64,000 nt of DNA, taken from NCBI GenBank assembly GCA_949358305.1, contig OX442315.1, positions 9,822,427 to 9,886,426 of the forward strand. The letters run 5' to 3'. The position numbers and the translations under genes are program-made. Numbering within the stretch: position 1 is the stretch's first letter; each line of letters opens with the position of its first letter. Positions 53,591-64,000 of the stretch are shown piece after piece. Source of the DNA: Strigamia acuminata. Taxonomy: Eukaryota; Arthropoda; Chilopoda; Geophilomorpha; Linotaeniidae. The notes beneath the pieces were generated by a model. That model was not told the origin of the DNA. It made no database searches and worked only from the letters and a program-made list of their open reading frames with translations.

Positions 53591-53942
53591 ACTAACAAAC
53601 AAATATTGACAGTGTTGTAGAATGGATGCAAATTCCTTCAACAGTTGTAAACAGGAGTTTTCTAAATTTAAACCTGGTCTTTCAGTAACTAAAGCCAGTC
53701 TTCCTAGTGTCTATCAACAACAGAACTGGATTAGAAATAATTCCAATCCTGTGTCTAACACTTAAAACCAAAAACCAAAAAGTCAAAAATTCCAAAAAAA
53801 ATTCTGAAATCAGACTAAAATATCTTTAATCCAACTCAAACTTCTGAAAGTCAAGCAATGTTTAAGTTGAAATCCCTTAAATTATTTAAAATCCCCTAAA
53901 GAATTTAAAATCCCTTAAAGAATTTAACTGTGTCAAAATTCC
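53591..53942. other. Gypsy-2 leader remnant (copy B)
   Basis: Non-coding, same as 40917-41258 of copy A. It ends exactly at the joint with copia III. Confidence 0.7.
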
Positions 53943-56201
53943 CCGACAAAAGGCTTCAATCTCTTTCTTTGTTTTTAATGGCCCCGTCCCATCTGGTGCG
54001 TAATAAAGTACGTCTATTCTCCCAGCTGTTACACCCCCTTGCCTAGTCACTTGTTCCCTGTCCCATCCATTTGCGACACTAGTTCTGGTCGCAATTTGTG
54101 GTTTTTTTACTTTTGCACCACCCTGAGCCAGTTGTGTAGGAATGGGAATCTGAGCAACAGGTTGTGTTGGAATGGGAACCTGAGCCACAGGTTGTATCAG
54201 TGGTGGAACCTGTCCAAGAGGTATTGGAACTTTATGTATCACAGGTGGTGAACCCGGAGGTAGTGTAGGTGGGGTTTTGTTTTCAAAATTCTGCTGGAAT
54301 ATCCCACTTTCATCTGAGTCGTAGCCATTAGCATCTAGATACGGTTGTTGGACACTCGAATCCACAGTATTAAAGGATTTCCAATCCCTGGACTCGTCTA
54401 TCACTAGGTGTTTCGTTTCTACAACCTCATTTGTCGTGGAATTCCAGACTCTGTAACCCCGAGTTGTGAATGCATATCCCACAAGTATACCTTTCCATGC
54501 TCTCAAATCTAATTTTCCATCTCTTTTTGGTTGTGGGGTATGAACAAAACACAGTGACCCAATGGCACGCAGGTGTTTCACTGCCATGCTTCTCTGTCTG
54601 AATTTGATGTAAGGAATTTGTTCCTTGGCAAATAAGTGTGGGTATCTGTTCTTTAGATAGATGTATGTGACAGCTAACTCTGCCCAAAAAATCCATGGCA
54701 AATTTGTATCTTCAATTATGGCGCGCACATTGTTGAAAATTGAACGGTTTAGTCGTTCTGCCACGCCGTTCATTTGGGCAGAATAAGGATTTGTTCTTTG
54801 TGCCCCTATTCCATTTTGTTGCAGAAAGTCATTAAATGCATTCCCACAAAACTCCCCACCTCTATCTGTCCTTATTTTGTGGACTTTCCTATTTGAACGT
54901 CGCTCGATTAGTGCTAAAAAAGTTTTAAACACTGGGAAAACCTCGTCTTTCGTTTTTAATGAATAAACCCACGAGAATCGCGTTGCATCGTCGACTATAC
55001 ATAATAGATAACGGGCACCTCCTAACGACGTCGTGGGACATGGGCCCCACACATCTAAGTGTAGAAGCTCAAGTGGTTCTCCCCGCTCGCGATCGTCTCT
55101 TACTTTATAATTCGCACGAGTCGATTTCGCTATCTGACATGAATCACATGCGAAATCATTTAAATTCCCCGTGAAATCTAAACCCATTGTTTCCTCGTTC
55201 TTTAGCAACGTGGCCAACCCTTGTATATGCATGTGGGCGAATCGTTTGTGCCACGTTTCTATGGAAACAGCGAAATTTTGCCTAATTGGAGCTTGATTTA
55301 AAATGTCTGCATGAGTGGGGCTCTTGTTTTGTAATTGCTCAACATGTCTTACAGGTTTTTCCTTTTCCAAAATCAAATTATCATTGTTTAAATTCATTGT
55401 AATAACATTTGACACGTTATCGTTCTTAATTATCGTGCCTCTAACGCGATACAGACCATCAGACTGTCTGTCTGCCAACAATAAACATTCTCGACTATTC
55501 TTATGATAAACTTTCACCACACCATTGTATATGTGTTGGTTAAACCCGGCCTCGTCAATCTTTCCACTGGAAATTAAATTCCGTTTAAACCCCTGCACAA
55601 AATAAACATTTATTAAGTCCACATGGTTGGTAGTTCCGTTAGCTACTGTGCTTATGCATACAGCACCACAACCAGTTATACTAGCTGTACCTTGACCTAA
55701 TTGTAATCTTGTCGGAATTAATTGCTTAAAATTCTGAAAGTATTCCATCTTACCACACACGTGGTCCGATGCGCCGGAATCTACAAACCATGCGTCCTCA
55801 TCACACATATTTTTACTTAATTTCAACGCACATTCCCCAAAAAATGATGCATAAAATGCCCCGCGTAATCCTCTTCCACGTTGCGACTGTCCACGTCCTT
55901 TGGCACGACCACGTGTATTGTCCTGATGCTTTAGATTCAGATTTTGGCAATTTCGGGCAATATGGCCTTTTTCGTGACAATTATAACACAATATATTTGA
56001 GGAATTGTTCTTACCGCTTTTGTTGTCTTGCTTTTTCTGTCCTTGTGAATTGGTAGAAGCACTTACACTGAGTGCACTTGATTCTGTCGTCGACGCACTA
56101 ATTCCAGTTGTGCATCTGCGTCGCGCACTCTCAGCAAGGAATGCGGCCGAGACCTTGTCGAAAGTGAAGTCTCCATCGCTCCATTGATATATGGCTTGCA
56201 C
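53943..56201 (-). pseudogene. Copia III Gag end-protease-integrase
   Basis: Zinc knuckle CYNCHEKGHIARNC; protease FVDSGASDHVC; GAG-preintegrase WHKRFAHMHIQ...CDSCQIAK; integrase with LLHLDVWGP, IRTDRGGEF (Arg in place of the usual Asn) and GVAERLNR; C-terminal GILVGYAFTTRGYRVW block; then a Pro/Gln-rich linker with PIPTQPVAQ repeats. The last 16 or so residues of the open frame (to 53886) come from duplicated gypsy-2 leader DNA beyond the 53942 joint, so they are not copia sequence. Confidence 0.9.
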
Positions 56202-56705
56202 TTGGTGTTGTTAATTCTTTCGGATTCTATTTATTAAAGTATAAGCTTTCACCTTATCATTGGGTTCCTGTTTAATGGAATTCAATTTGTCCGCCGCCAA
56301 TTCCACACGTGTGATGAACGTATCGACTTCTTCTTTATCGCCGCAACGAATTGTGTAGAAATCCTCTAGAATTTTCGCGTTTCTCGCTACCGACGTTGGT
56401 TCGTGTAGCTTTTTCAAGTGGTCCCACACTTCTTTCGACGTTGTAAGCTTTAGAAGTGACGATTTCAGCCTTGTTGCGACACTGTTACACAAAATCCCTT
56501 GTGCGCATGCTTTGCGCTTCTCGAATTTTGCTGATTCTGTGGCAGCGGTTCCTTTATCCGGATCCTTAATGGTTTCATCGTGAAATCCCCACAAATTTAG
56601 TTCCTGCAGCAACAGTTGAATGTCCACTTTCCACGTTTCGTAGTTTGTTTTATCAAGCGGTGCGATTCCCGCTGCCGCCGACGCTGAATTTGACTTGGTC
56701 GCCAT
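56202..56705 (-). pseudogene. Copia III Gag N-terminal part
   Basis: 164 codons from ATG 56705 (MATKSNSASAAAGIAPLDKTNYETWKVDIQLLLQELNLW). UBN2-type Gag with SKEVWDHLKKLHEP and TFITRVELAADKL. It ends LINRIRKN at a stop near 56211, where the normal L-P-x-x-Y segment should continue. The downstream frame resumes at 56201 with MQAIYQWSDGDF, so a small indel at about 56210 splits Gag. Confidence 0.88.
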
Positions 56706-56761
56706 TATTTCGCCGTATCGTCGCTATTTTCTGTTGATGTCGGTTTTTCGCAGAACCACCC

Positions 56762-56773
56762 TCTGCTACCATG
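56762..56773 (-). promoter_or_regulatory. Primer-binding site of copia III (tRNA-iMet)
   Basis: The complement reads TGGTAGCAGAGG directly after the LTR end. Same primer as copia II. Confidence 0.9.
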
Positions 56774-57647
56774 TAGTAACACGCATAAATTCAATCGAAT
56801 ACGCAGTGGAAATCTCTATATTAACGAAAAATGCGTAAATCCTATCCAGAAAGAATGTCGGGCAGCGTGCTCAGTTCGGCCGTCCAACGACGCGTTTATC
56901 CGACGCAACGTTCACATACCTGCGACGTGCGACGTGTCTCCAAAGCTCAAACGAAAAATGACATTGACAATGCACAAATAAAGCACTCACGCGTGATAAT
57001 TGTCCCACTATCACACCCAATCCTTGTTGCAACCAAGTCCAATCAAGCTGTTCTCCGGACGCAATTCATGCAAATGTAGGTGGCCCAAAGTTATGTTGGA
57101 AAACACACAGCCCACGCATCGTAAAAGTAGGTGAAGTTCACAGGAATAAGCCCAACTCCACGAATGCTTAACCAGGTGTAAGTCGCAACAAATACACCAC
57201 GTTGCCTTTTGAAAAACATAAATCAGAATGAAGTTTTATTCATGTGACGACATAAAACGTATTTACATAGAACAAATCATACAATCAATTTGACATTAAT
57301 TATGCAAAGAAACAATCGTTATACCCGATGATGTCGTCATTCTGACATCATCGATATCTGTTAGAGCAATGCAAGATCGCTAGTCAAATGCACGTAGCGC
57401 CCTCACGTTGCTAGTAAACAATAATACATAGTTATATTATACCAAAATACCGACATTGATATACAGTTACAACAACATCTTTTCTTGTACACAATACTAT
57501 TGTCACAACCACATTACATCAAATATTTTGAAGTACTTTTAACAATTCGGTTAATTAGCAAAATATTTCTCAATACGAATATTCAATACGATCTCAGTGT
57601 TACACTAAAATCAGATACAACGTGGGACATTTACACAATTCCCAACA
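56774..57647 (-). repeat. 5' LTR of copia III
   Basis: 874 bp, plus-strand TGTAGTAACACGC...ACAATTCCCAACA. Ends confirmed by the solo LTR at 17053-17897, which has matching termini and length. Confidence 0.88.
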
Positions 57648-58594
57648 TATGTAAGGCTTGGTCCAATCTGGAAACTTTCTGTGTAAAGTTGGTTCTGCTA
57701 ATCCTTTCTTGAGTGAATCAAATGCTTCTTGGTGTTGTATCGTCCATTTCCACTCGGAATCTTTTTTGAGTAAAGGACGAAATACCTCGCATTTTTTGAA
57801 TAATTTGGGAAAAATGACTGATAGTAACCAATCATTCCTTTGAATCTGTGTAATTCCTTGATGTTGGTAGGCGCCGGAAAATATTGAATTGCCGTCACCT
57901 TATTTGGATTTGGTTTAATGTGTCCAGCTTCTACAATGTGTGCTAAAACCTCGAGCGATGTTTGACACAATTCCGTTTTGTTGGTGTTTATCGTGAATCC
58001 CACTTCATCCAAGGCTTGAAGAATAATTTTGAGATGCTGTACATGCTCCTCAAAAGTCTTGCTGAAAATTATGACGTCATCAAGATAAACGAACACGAAC
58101 TTGTAAAGATATTTTGACAAAGTCTTGTTCATGGCTCTCTGCAGAGTTGCTGGGCCATTAATGGGTCCAAACGGCATTCTCACATATTCGAAAAGTCCTC
58201 TGTGCGTAATAAATGCGAGAAATCTCTCGTCACCTGGGCGCACTCCAATTTGATGGAAAGCTTCTCGTCCGTCTATGATCAAAAACCAATTTGATCCTCT
58301 TAAATAAGAGAAAATATTATCGATGTCGGGTAGTGGGTAGACATCGGGTAGAGTTTGAGCATTTATCGACCTAAAATCCATAGCTGTGTGTCTTCTTTGG
58401 AACAACAACAGGCGCCATCGCACAATCACTTTTCGATTGACGAATAATGCTTTGTTTTAGTTTTTGGTCCAAATAAGCGTCTATTACCATCTTTTTTGCT
58501 GGGTTAATGGGTCTTACAGGCACATGAACTGGTCTAAAGTCCGGTTTTTGTTGTTACATAATCCAACCTCTTCGCGAAATACTTTCGAAATTGG
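57648..58594 (-). pseudogene. Gypsy-3 reverse transcriptase
   Basis: The RT lead-in is readable from about 58545 (DFRPVHVPVRPINPAKKMVIDAYL...), shifting frame near 58400. It then follows 57698-58429: DFRSINAQTLPDVYPLPDIDNIF, LFEYVRMPFGPINGPATLQR, catalytic YLDDVIIFSK, and the connection region with PNPNKVTAIQ and IKELHRFKGMIGYYQSF. A further frame change at about 57790 leads to HQEAFDSLKKGLAEPTL, which ends at the copia III LTR. At least two frame changes make it non-functional. Confidence 0.88.
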
Positions 58595-60010
58595 TCAAAG
58601 AGTCTGAATTAATAAACGAATTTGGGGTACCGTCAATGATGACCACAGCTGGTCGTAAATCCAATCCAACTGCGTTGGACTGCTTGGTTGATACTGTAGT
58701 ACATTAACATCCAGAGGCGGCTCTGAAATCGTCGAATAATCGTGTACTCTGGCCATGAGCGCATCTTCATCCACACGACGCAAAAGCTGTTTTCCCTGCG
58801 TGTTAAGTTGTTTTATTGTTGGGGACAATTCATAAAGGCGTCTCCGCTGTCGTCTTGCACGTCTGCGTTGGCTAAGCGTCGAAAACAATGATGAATTGAA
58901 TTTTCTTGATTTTTTAATAGAATCCTTCCTTCTTGGTGACCATATTAATGACCATTGGTCCTTCGCACGGTTCCGAATCCTCTTGATTTGGTGCTGAGCA
59001 TCGTCATTTGGATATTCGAAAATCTCTTGCGACAAAGGTCGATGTTCTAGAAGAATACAATTAATGGTGTTAACTACTACCTTGGGCACATCTTTGGTGC
59101 TGTCCTCTGGATCGTCGGGCTTCTTAATGGGAAAAAGCAGAACAGACTCAGACTTATTTGCTTGTTCCAAAGTCATGAATTGTCTTCGTTCTTGTGATCC
59201 CTTCAAATACCACTGGCACAATTCAAAGTCTGCGCACAAACCAACCGCTCTGCAGAAATTTCTTCCCAACAGAAGGTCTACTGATGTTTTGGGTATAATT
59301 AAACAAATGAAAGAAATAACGGCCAAAGGTGGGCGCACCGACAGTTTAACGGATCCTATAACTGCAACCTTGTTGTCAGCCGCTGTACGCACTGTTTCGT
59401 GAAGTTCGAGCAATTCCAAACCCATATTGGCTTTAAGTTTGTTAAATAATGGCTCTGACATCACACATGTCTGAGCGCCTGAATCCAAAATTGCGACAAA
59501 ACTCACGTTGGCCCATGTCATCTTGATGTATGGTGCTTCTCTGTTGAAGCGATCAACCTTCGTAATTTCGATTCTTGGCTCTTCGGATTTTTGCAATTCC
59601 TCGGGCGACAAAAGAACGAAGTTTGCTTGCAACGTCTCACTCTGCGCTGCCAACGAAGTTGGTTTAGTGGGGGTTTCCTTGGCTTTCACAGATGAAAGTT
59701 GCGCTGATTTTGTTGATTGTGGTGTTACGACACCGGGTGTTTTTAATTTTGATTTACTTGAATCTATTTTGATTGTTGTAGTTGATTTAATGTCCGTAGA
59801 CGGGGTTAATGATTTGTTGTTGTCTTCTCGAACAGCAGACGGCGCCTCTGGTGTCGGAGTAGACGGTGTTGTACTTCCATCGACGTCTGGTGATTTCTCA
59901 GTCTTCTTTTCAGTTGAGTCCTTGATGTTTGTATCCGACCCACTCTCTGGACTCATGCTTTGAGCAGGCCGCTTGCGTTTCCCGACTGACGACTCCATTC
60001 TTTGCCGCAA
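58595..60010 (-). pseudogene. Gypsy-3 protease region
   Basis: 471 codons. N-terminal 140 residues are Ser/Thr/Lys-rich and disordered. A retropepsin follows with FVAILDSGAQTCVMSEPLF (about 178) and VDLLLGRNFCRAVGL (about 247), giving an intact D-S-G and the hydrophobic L-G-R-N signature. The C-terminal part is basic (RRRARRQRRRLYEL, about 390). It overlaps the Gag frame by about 58 bp in another frame, which could be natural ribosomal frameshifting or decay. Confidence 0.8.
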
Positions 60011-61020
60011 ACGGGGTACACAGGCTTCCAGGATTGCCTATCGGCCATGAACCATTTGTCCGTCGAAGTTTTCCTCCACATGGCATTCATGGGAAGCTTT
60101 GGCTCAGAAGGCGGCTCCTTGGTGGCTGGGAAAACAACAATGTCCCTGTTACATGCGTGCTGTGTTTCCGTCTTTGTTGTAGGTGTGGTAGTTGCAGTCA
60201 TGACGCGGACATCGGACTTTTGTGCTGCAGCTGACGCAAACTCCTTGGGCGGGTTCTTATTTGGTTCCTCGCTGTTGGGATCTTCCGGGTCTAGCACACA
60301 AGTCGACATGTCCTCGAGAAATGCTGAAAATACTATGTTGAATCGTGAAAAACGACCAGACCTGGACGAAGTAGATTGTTGATTTGACTTCTCCTCCTCT
60401 GTTCTGGTGCATGTGGCAGGTCCTACTCCAGCGGGTAAAGGCATCTCTTGGTCCAAAATTCCGCACTGTTTGTACTCAAACGTCCGCAACGAATCTAACT
60501 GAAGGCGATTATCAACGTCATTACCTAATTTGATGGCGTCGTCGATCGTCGTGATGCCCCATGAGCGCATTAATTGTACAACTTGGGTCTGCATCATACC
60601 CTGAACTCGTTTCCATTGCAGGCCCTTATCCTTAAATCCAGCGATGTTCAAGTAGTGTATCATCTCGCTGAGGAACGACATTGTTGACTCCCCTGGCTTC
60701 TGTTTGCGCTGAGATAATTTAACATTGGCTAAAGCTGAGTTAATGGAAAATACCTGTCTAAAAATTAGTTCAAAGTCCTCCCAATTGTCTGGTTTTGGTG
60801 TAAGAGCCATCCATCAACGTTGCAGTCGATTTCGAAGCACGAGAACCACGTATACTTTCAAATATATTCCATCCGGTGCTCCCATGGTAAACATGTGCGC
60901 ATATAACTTACCCAGAAACAAGTCCACTGTGTTGAAAGTAGCCTCGTCCGGATCAAAGTATGGAATTTTTTCAACTTTTAGTTTATATCTTCCAACTTGA
61001 GCGGCCTGACGCTGATCCTC
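59953..61020 (-). pseudogene. Gypsy-3 Gag
   Basis: Main frame 59953-60810 (285 codons): WEDFELIFRQVF, QRKQKPGESTMSFLSEM, VQLMRSWGITTIDDAI match retrotransposon Gag. Before 60810 the Gag sense continues in a different frame (IPYFDPDEATFNTVDLFLGKLY..., to about 60980) with a stop at about 60815. CPVCGKEW-like Cys near the C-end is not a full CCHC knuckle. Frame change plus overlap with the protease frame suggest decay. Confidence 0.75.
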
Positions 61021-61249
61021 CGACTCTAACGAGAGTTGAGACCTCGTGTGAGGCTGCAGTCTTGAGGCGCTGAGTTAAGCCTTGACTATCTCTTTGAGCG
61101 GAATCCGGGTCAGGATCTGGTGGTGGGTTCCGTGGAACATTGGAAGTCGTGTCTCCCTGTTGTGAATGTTGTTGGCGTCGTCTTGGAGAATGAGAGCCAG
61201 TGCGTCGGGGCCCTGACGCACGTCCAGAGTCTCCAAAAGAAAGATTGGC

Positions 61250-61277
61250 TCCTTGTGGTGTATTAACACCACAAGGA
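61250..61277. other. Perfect 12-bp-arm hairpin
   Basis: Arms TCCTTGTGGTGT and ACACCACAAGGA around the loop ATTA. It sits where the Gag-like coding sense of gypsy-3 fades out. Role unknown. Confidence 0.8.
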
Positions 61278-61306
61278 ATTCATGCAGGTTTTATTGCATT
61301 GAAATA

Positions 61307-61336
61307 GTACATTGTATTGCCAACAATACAATGTAC
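61307..61336. other. Perfect 13-bp-arm hairpin
   Basis: Arms GTACATTGTATTG and CAATACAATGTAC around the loop CCAA, 30 bp after the previous hairpin. Confidence 0.85.
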
Positions 61337-61944
61337 AAAGCAGCATGTAGCTTCCATCTTTTTCCCTCTAGTGACAGTTGGTCAGGTCACTGACAAATAA
61401 ATCTACTCTGTTTAGAAGAGTGGAAGATGAAGTTTTGGCCCAAACTTGTCTCCTGCTTATTTTCCATTCAAGGGGGCAAAGATGGAAAAGTGGCACCTTG
61501 AACAAAGACCCAAGACCCAGGAGTAGAGACAGGGTAAACTGTATCTTTAAAATTTTTTTTGCAATGGATTCTGTCTTTCTTTTCTGTCTTTCCAGAAGGT
61601 TAGGCCTGGCTTAGGCTTAACCTATCATTACTTGGGACTTGCTACAGTCACTAGGCCTTGTTAGGCTTATGTAGGCTTATTAAGCCTAACCTGCAATTCT
61701 GCTACCAGGAGGTCAACAATGACTCCAGCCATCATCTGAACAACAAAGGGCCGCAACAATGACACCAGGGAACAAAGATCCCAGAGAAAGCCCCTGACAA
61801 TGCCAACGCAACATTATGTCATTTATAAGCTCTTAGCTTAGGTAGTGCTAGGGTTATACGGTATTGGTATATGTTTATACGGTACTTGGTATATGTTTCA
61901 TACGGTATTCGGTATGAGTTTCGTACGGTATTTAGTACGTGTTA
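61337..61944. other. Gene-free stretch with 28-bp tandem repeat
   Basis: No gene supported. 61600-61690 has several TTAGGCTTA words. 61857-61943 is about three to four degenerate units of some 28 bp built on TACGGTATTTGGTATATGTT. Confidence 0.5.
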
Positions 61945-63151
61945 TTTGGTTTCTTGTGGATGATTTAATCGCTTGAAACTGCGCATTGTTCTGCGAAACA
62001 ATGCACTCGACCAATTAAAGGTCTAAGTCTGGATATTGACGTTTCAGTCAACGGTCTCGCCGAGGAGAACCCGCTTTTATTGCAATTCAGTATCCTCCGG
62101 GCAAGACAGAGTGGCCATTTGTGGTATGAACACATTCTGTTACCGCAAGTAGCACCGGTATTATTGGGAATTGGTTCCAGCACCGGATGGTGCCAAAGTA
62201 GTCTGTCTACAGTAACCACGAGTAGCACCAAGTGTTTGGCAAGCTGATTTCCATGGTATTTGGTGCCAAAGCAGTCGGTTTGCAATTAGTACCACGAACG
62301 GCTAAACTGCTGTGCGGAGCCGCGAGCTATCGACTCCTGTGAAGTGGTGCCGTCAATCGCTAGACGAACGACCGTGCTGCGACGCAGGGGACGCTTGATA
62401 CCGTTCTGCATGGCAAGGCGATTCTATCGATGGCAACAGGCGTGATTGCGACGGGAAGACTAATCATTATTATTTTATAGCAACAATAAGGACAACCAAG
62501 AATTGACTTGAATACAAGTCAAACAATCAATCTTACGATTGAATTACATACACAACAAGACATTGTTTTGTAATGATAAATTGGCGACAATTTATCGGCG
62601 AACGAAATCACAACACCTCGAATTAAATACCATTCGAAGTCGGAATATTGATAAGTAAATGAATCCATTTACTTAAACCAATATCCTCCCAAAGTTGTGG
62701 CGGTGCACATGAGTCAACCGCACCTCTCGGATCAACTGATCTATCAACCCAGCAAAGCATTACACGAACCCAGTTACGCTTAACAACACCGACAGAAGCC
62801 ACGAGGATCACGAAGCCATCCCGGACTCGAGGACGCAGCCAGACCGGCCCCGATGACATCTATAACCCGGTCGAGTGGTGATCAAACCATTCCCGAATCC
62901 AGGACACGTAATGATATTATTTCAGGGCTGTTTTACAGCCAACTTTTGTATAGTTTAATTATACTTTTAACTGGCCAAATGTCGGCTTAATCTCATGTAT
63001 AACTTTAGAAGCGATCATATTGTTTGGTAACAATAAATGTAGTTGTTTTGATAGCCATCTTTGTCTTGTATTTATCTCCAATATATTCACTGTTTATGCG
63101 ACTTATACCCGGTACTAGCAGAGCTAGGAAGTTGTGGTCGTCACCGTCACA
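61945..63151 (-). repeat. TGTGACGG-type LTR, inverted partial copy
   Basis: The complement starts TGTGACGGTGACGACCACAAC at 63151 and follows the 9837-11548 element: ACCGGGTATAAG, GTGCGGTTGACTCATGTGC, GATACCGTTCTGCATGGC inverted, CTTGGTGCTACTCGTGG. It does so with frequent substitutions to about 61945. The 3' end of the LTR is missing. Open frames here are incidental. Confidence 0.75.
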
Positions 63152-63715
63152 GCTGCTATTTGAGCGGCCGCTCTTTGCGCTCTTCGAGACGGAAAGTGAT
63201 TTAAGGTAGTGATCACTTGTCCACCTAATGCAATTTGATTTACTAAATCTGATTGCGGCTCCTGACTTTGGTCAGCCTGGAAAAATTAAAATAATTATTA
63301 GATAGGTTTGCAAATAATTATTTGTTATTAATTCGCGAACATAAATTCGCGTAAGTTTGTTAAAACTTAAATTTTGTTGCTACTAGCAGGTATACGAGTT
63401 GTCATAGCAACTCCCTCTTTTTGTGTTTAGAGTCGCGATCACGTGACTCTCGTCATCTTGCTAATTATAGCAATCAGTGTGGTTTTCATTTGAAATTCGT
63501 TGTATTTCGAATTTTTTGTGAAACACACACTGTACTTAATAATCAATAAAATGTTTCCAATTTATTTACCTTTTTTCGAGACTTGGGTCCTCTCTTAAGC
63601 CCTTTTTTGGCTTCACCTTGATCAGCCATCGAAACTTTACCGATCGAGTATGAAATTAAGATTTTCTTTCATAAAACGGAAGAAAATAAAATAAATGAAT
63701 ATTTGAATACAATTT
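63152..63715. other. Gene-free AT-rich stretch
   Basis: Nothing recognised beyond a few short ATTCGCG words at about 63330-63355. Confidence 0.35.
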
Positions 63716-64000
63716 GTGGTGACCCGACTGGGGTGGGGCACGAAGAGTTTCTCTTGTGGCCTACTTACGGGTAGAGAAGGGGGAGTCGCACGCGCGCCTC
63801 CCTTCCCTCAGAGCATTGACATCCAGTCAATGGACGGGCGTCTGCCCTGGGGGAGTGGGGGAGATTCGTCTTCTCCACCATTGGGTGGCTTTAGTCACCT
63901 GTCACCCCCCGCTTTGTGCAAAGGAATTTGCCTTGCACTGAGCGGGCAGAACCAACACAAAAATCAACCAAGATACACGTAAAAGCCAAACGTCCTACAA
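63716..64000 (+). repeat. Start of TGTGGTGACCC-type LTR (runs off window)
   Basis: TGTGGTGACCCGACTGGGG resembles the first bases of the solo LTRs at 28546 and 43455 (TGTGGTGACCCAGTTGG). The following sequence is GC-rich and ends at the window edge, so the call rests on the terminus. Confidence 0.4.

Larger units (their letters stand above)
41830..53942. repeat. Tandem duplication, copy B
   Basis: Second copy of the unit starting CTAACAATCTACAC. Relative to A it lacks the 196-bp solo LTR and gypsy-1, carries piggyBac at 46825-49794, and has a deletion at about 44563 joined at a TCTTA microhomology. It also has a shorter AGTT repeat near 46045 and a shorter GAATTC minisatellite. It ends at 53942, where copia III begins; about 570 bp of gypsy-2 leader present in A is missing. 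Confidence 0.93.
53943..57647 (-). mobile_element. Ty1/copia retrotransposon III (3' truncated)
   Basis: Minus-strand copia with 5' LTR (56774-57647), tRNA-iMet PBS, Gag, protease and integrase, cut in the segment before RT at 53942. RT, RNase H and the 3' LTR are missing. Its 5' LTR interrupts gypsy-3 at 57648. Confidence 0.9.
57648..61250 (-). mobile_element. Ty3/gypsy element 3 (fragment)
   Basis: Minus-strand gypsy with Gag, protease and RT, cut in the RT-RNase H connection at 57648 by the copia III LTR. The 5' limit is uncertain: Gag-like coding sense reaches about 61220 and no LTR was recognised. Confidence 0.8.

Noticed and set aside
61965-62859. Minus-strand ORFs of 106 and 78 codons
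   Set aside because: They lie in the TGTGACGG LTR family, and the frames are not kept in the copy at 9837-11548.
63716-63982. 88- and 61-codon ORFs at the right edge
   Set aside because: GC-rich LTR start, overlapping frames, no recognisable domain.

Overview
The window looks like animal nuclear DNA, most likely from an invertebrate and perhaps an arthropod; the sequence alone does not fix the species. It is AT-rich, its genes are small and appear to have 5'UTR introns, and nearly everything else is transposable-element DNA: Ty1/copia, Ty3/gypsy, BEL/Pao, piggyBac, MITE-like elements with CACTG ends, and inverted elements whose arms are tandem repeats. No rRNA, tRNA, CRISPR or bacterial operon structure was seen.

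Layout. 1-4745: copia element I (minus strand), nearly full gag-pol, broken in RNase H. 4746-7527: BEL/Pao pol fragment (plus strand) split by a solo LTR with TSD TCATT. 8744-22748: a multi-level nest. A MITE-like element (A) encloses another (B, TSD TTA). B encloses a fold-back element (itself holding a 1.7-kb LTR, TSD ACAG) and a 9.4-kb copia element II with both LTRs, PBS, PPT and TSD AAATC. Copia II in turn holds a solo LTR (TSD GTTGA) and two inverted tandem-repeat elements. 23326-23556: small secreted Cys-rich gene. 24121-26203: a 14 x 20-bp tandem array, another fold-back repeat, and a solo LTR carrying a 170-bp MITE with 26-bp perfect TIRs.

26738-53942 is a large tandem duplication (copy A 26738-41829, copy B 41830-53942). 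Each copy carries a second Cys-rich gene, a divergent retropepsin-like ORF with TATA box and 5'UTR intron, a MITE B copy, and a gypsy-2 gag/protease fragment. The copies differ by insertions that leave clean empty sites in the partner. A has a 196-bp solo LTR (TSD AGTCA) and a complete gypsy-1 element with an open 1451-codon gag-pol (TSD AGACT). B has a 2.97-kb piggyBac element (TTAA) whose transposase contains two in-frame stops.

53943-57647: copia III, fused by its truncated 3' side to copy B and inserted by its 5' LTR into gypsy-3 (57648-61250). 61945-63151: inverted copy of the 1.7-kb LTR family. 63716-64000: start of another LTR.

The likely host content is thus one small family of secreted eight-cysteine proteins (three genes, two identical) and possibly the retropepsin-like ORF beside two of them. 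The rest records successive transposition, LTR-LTR recombination and segmental duplication.
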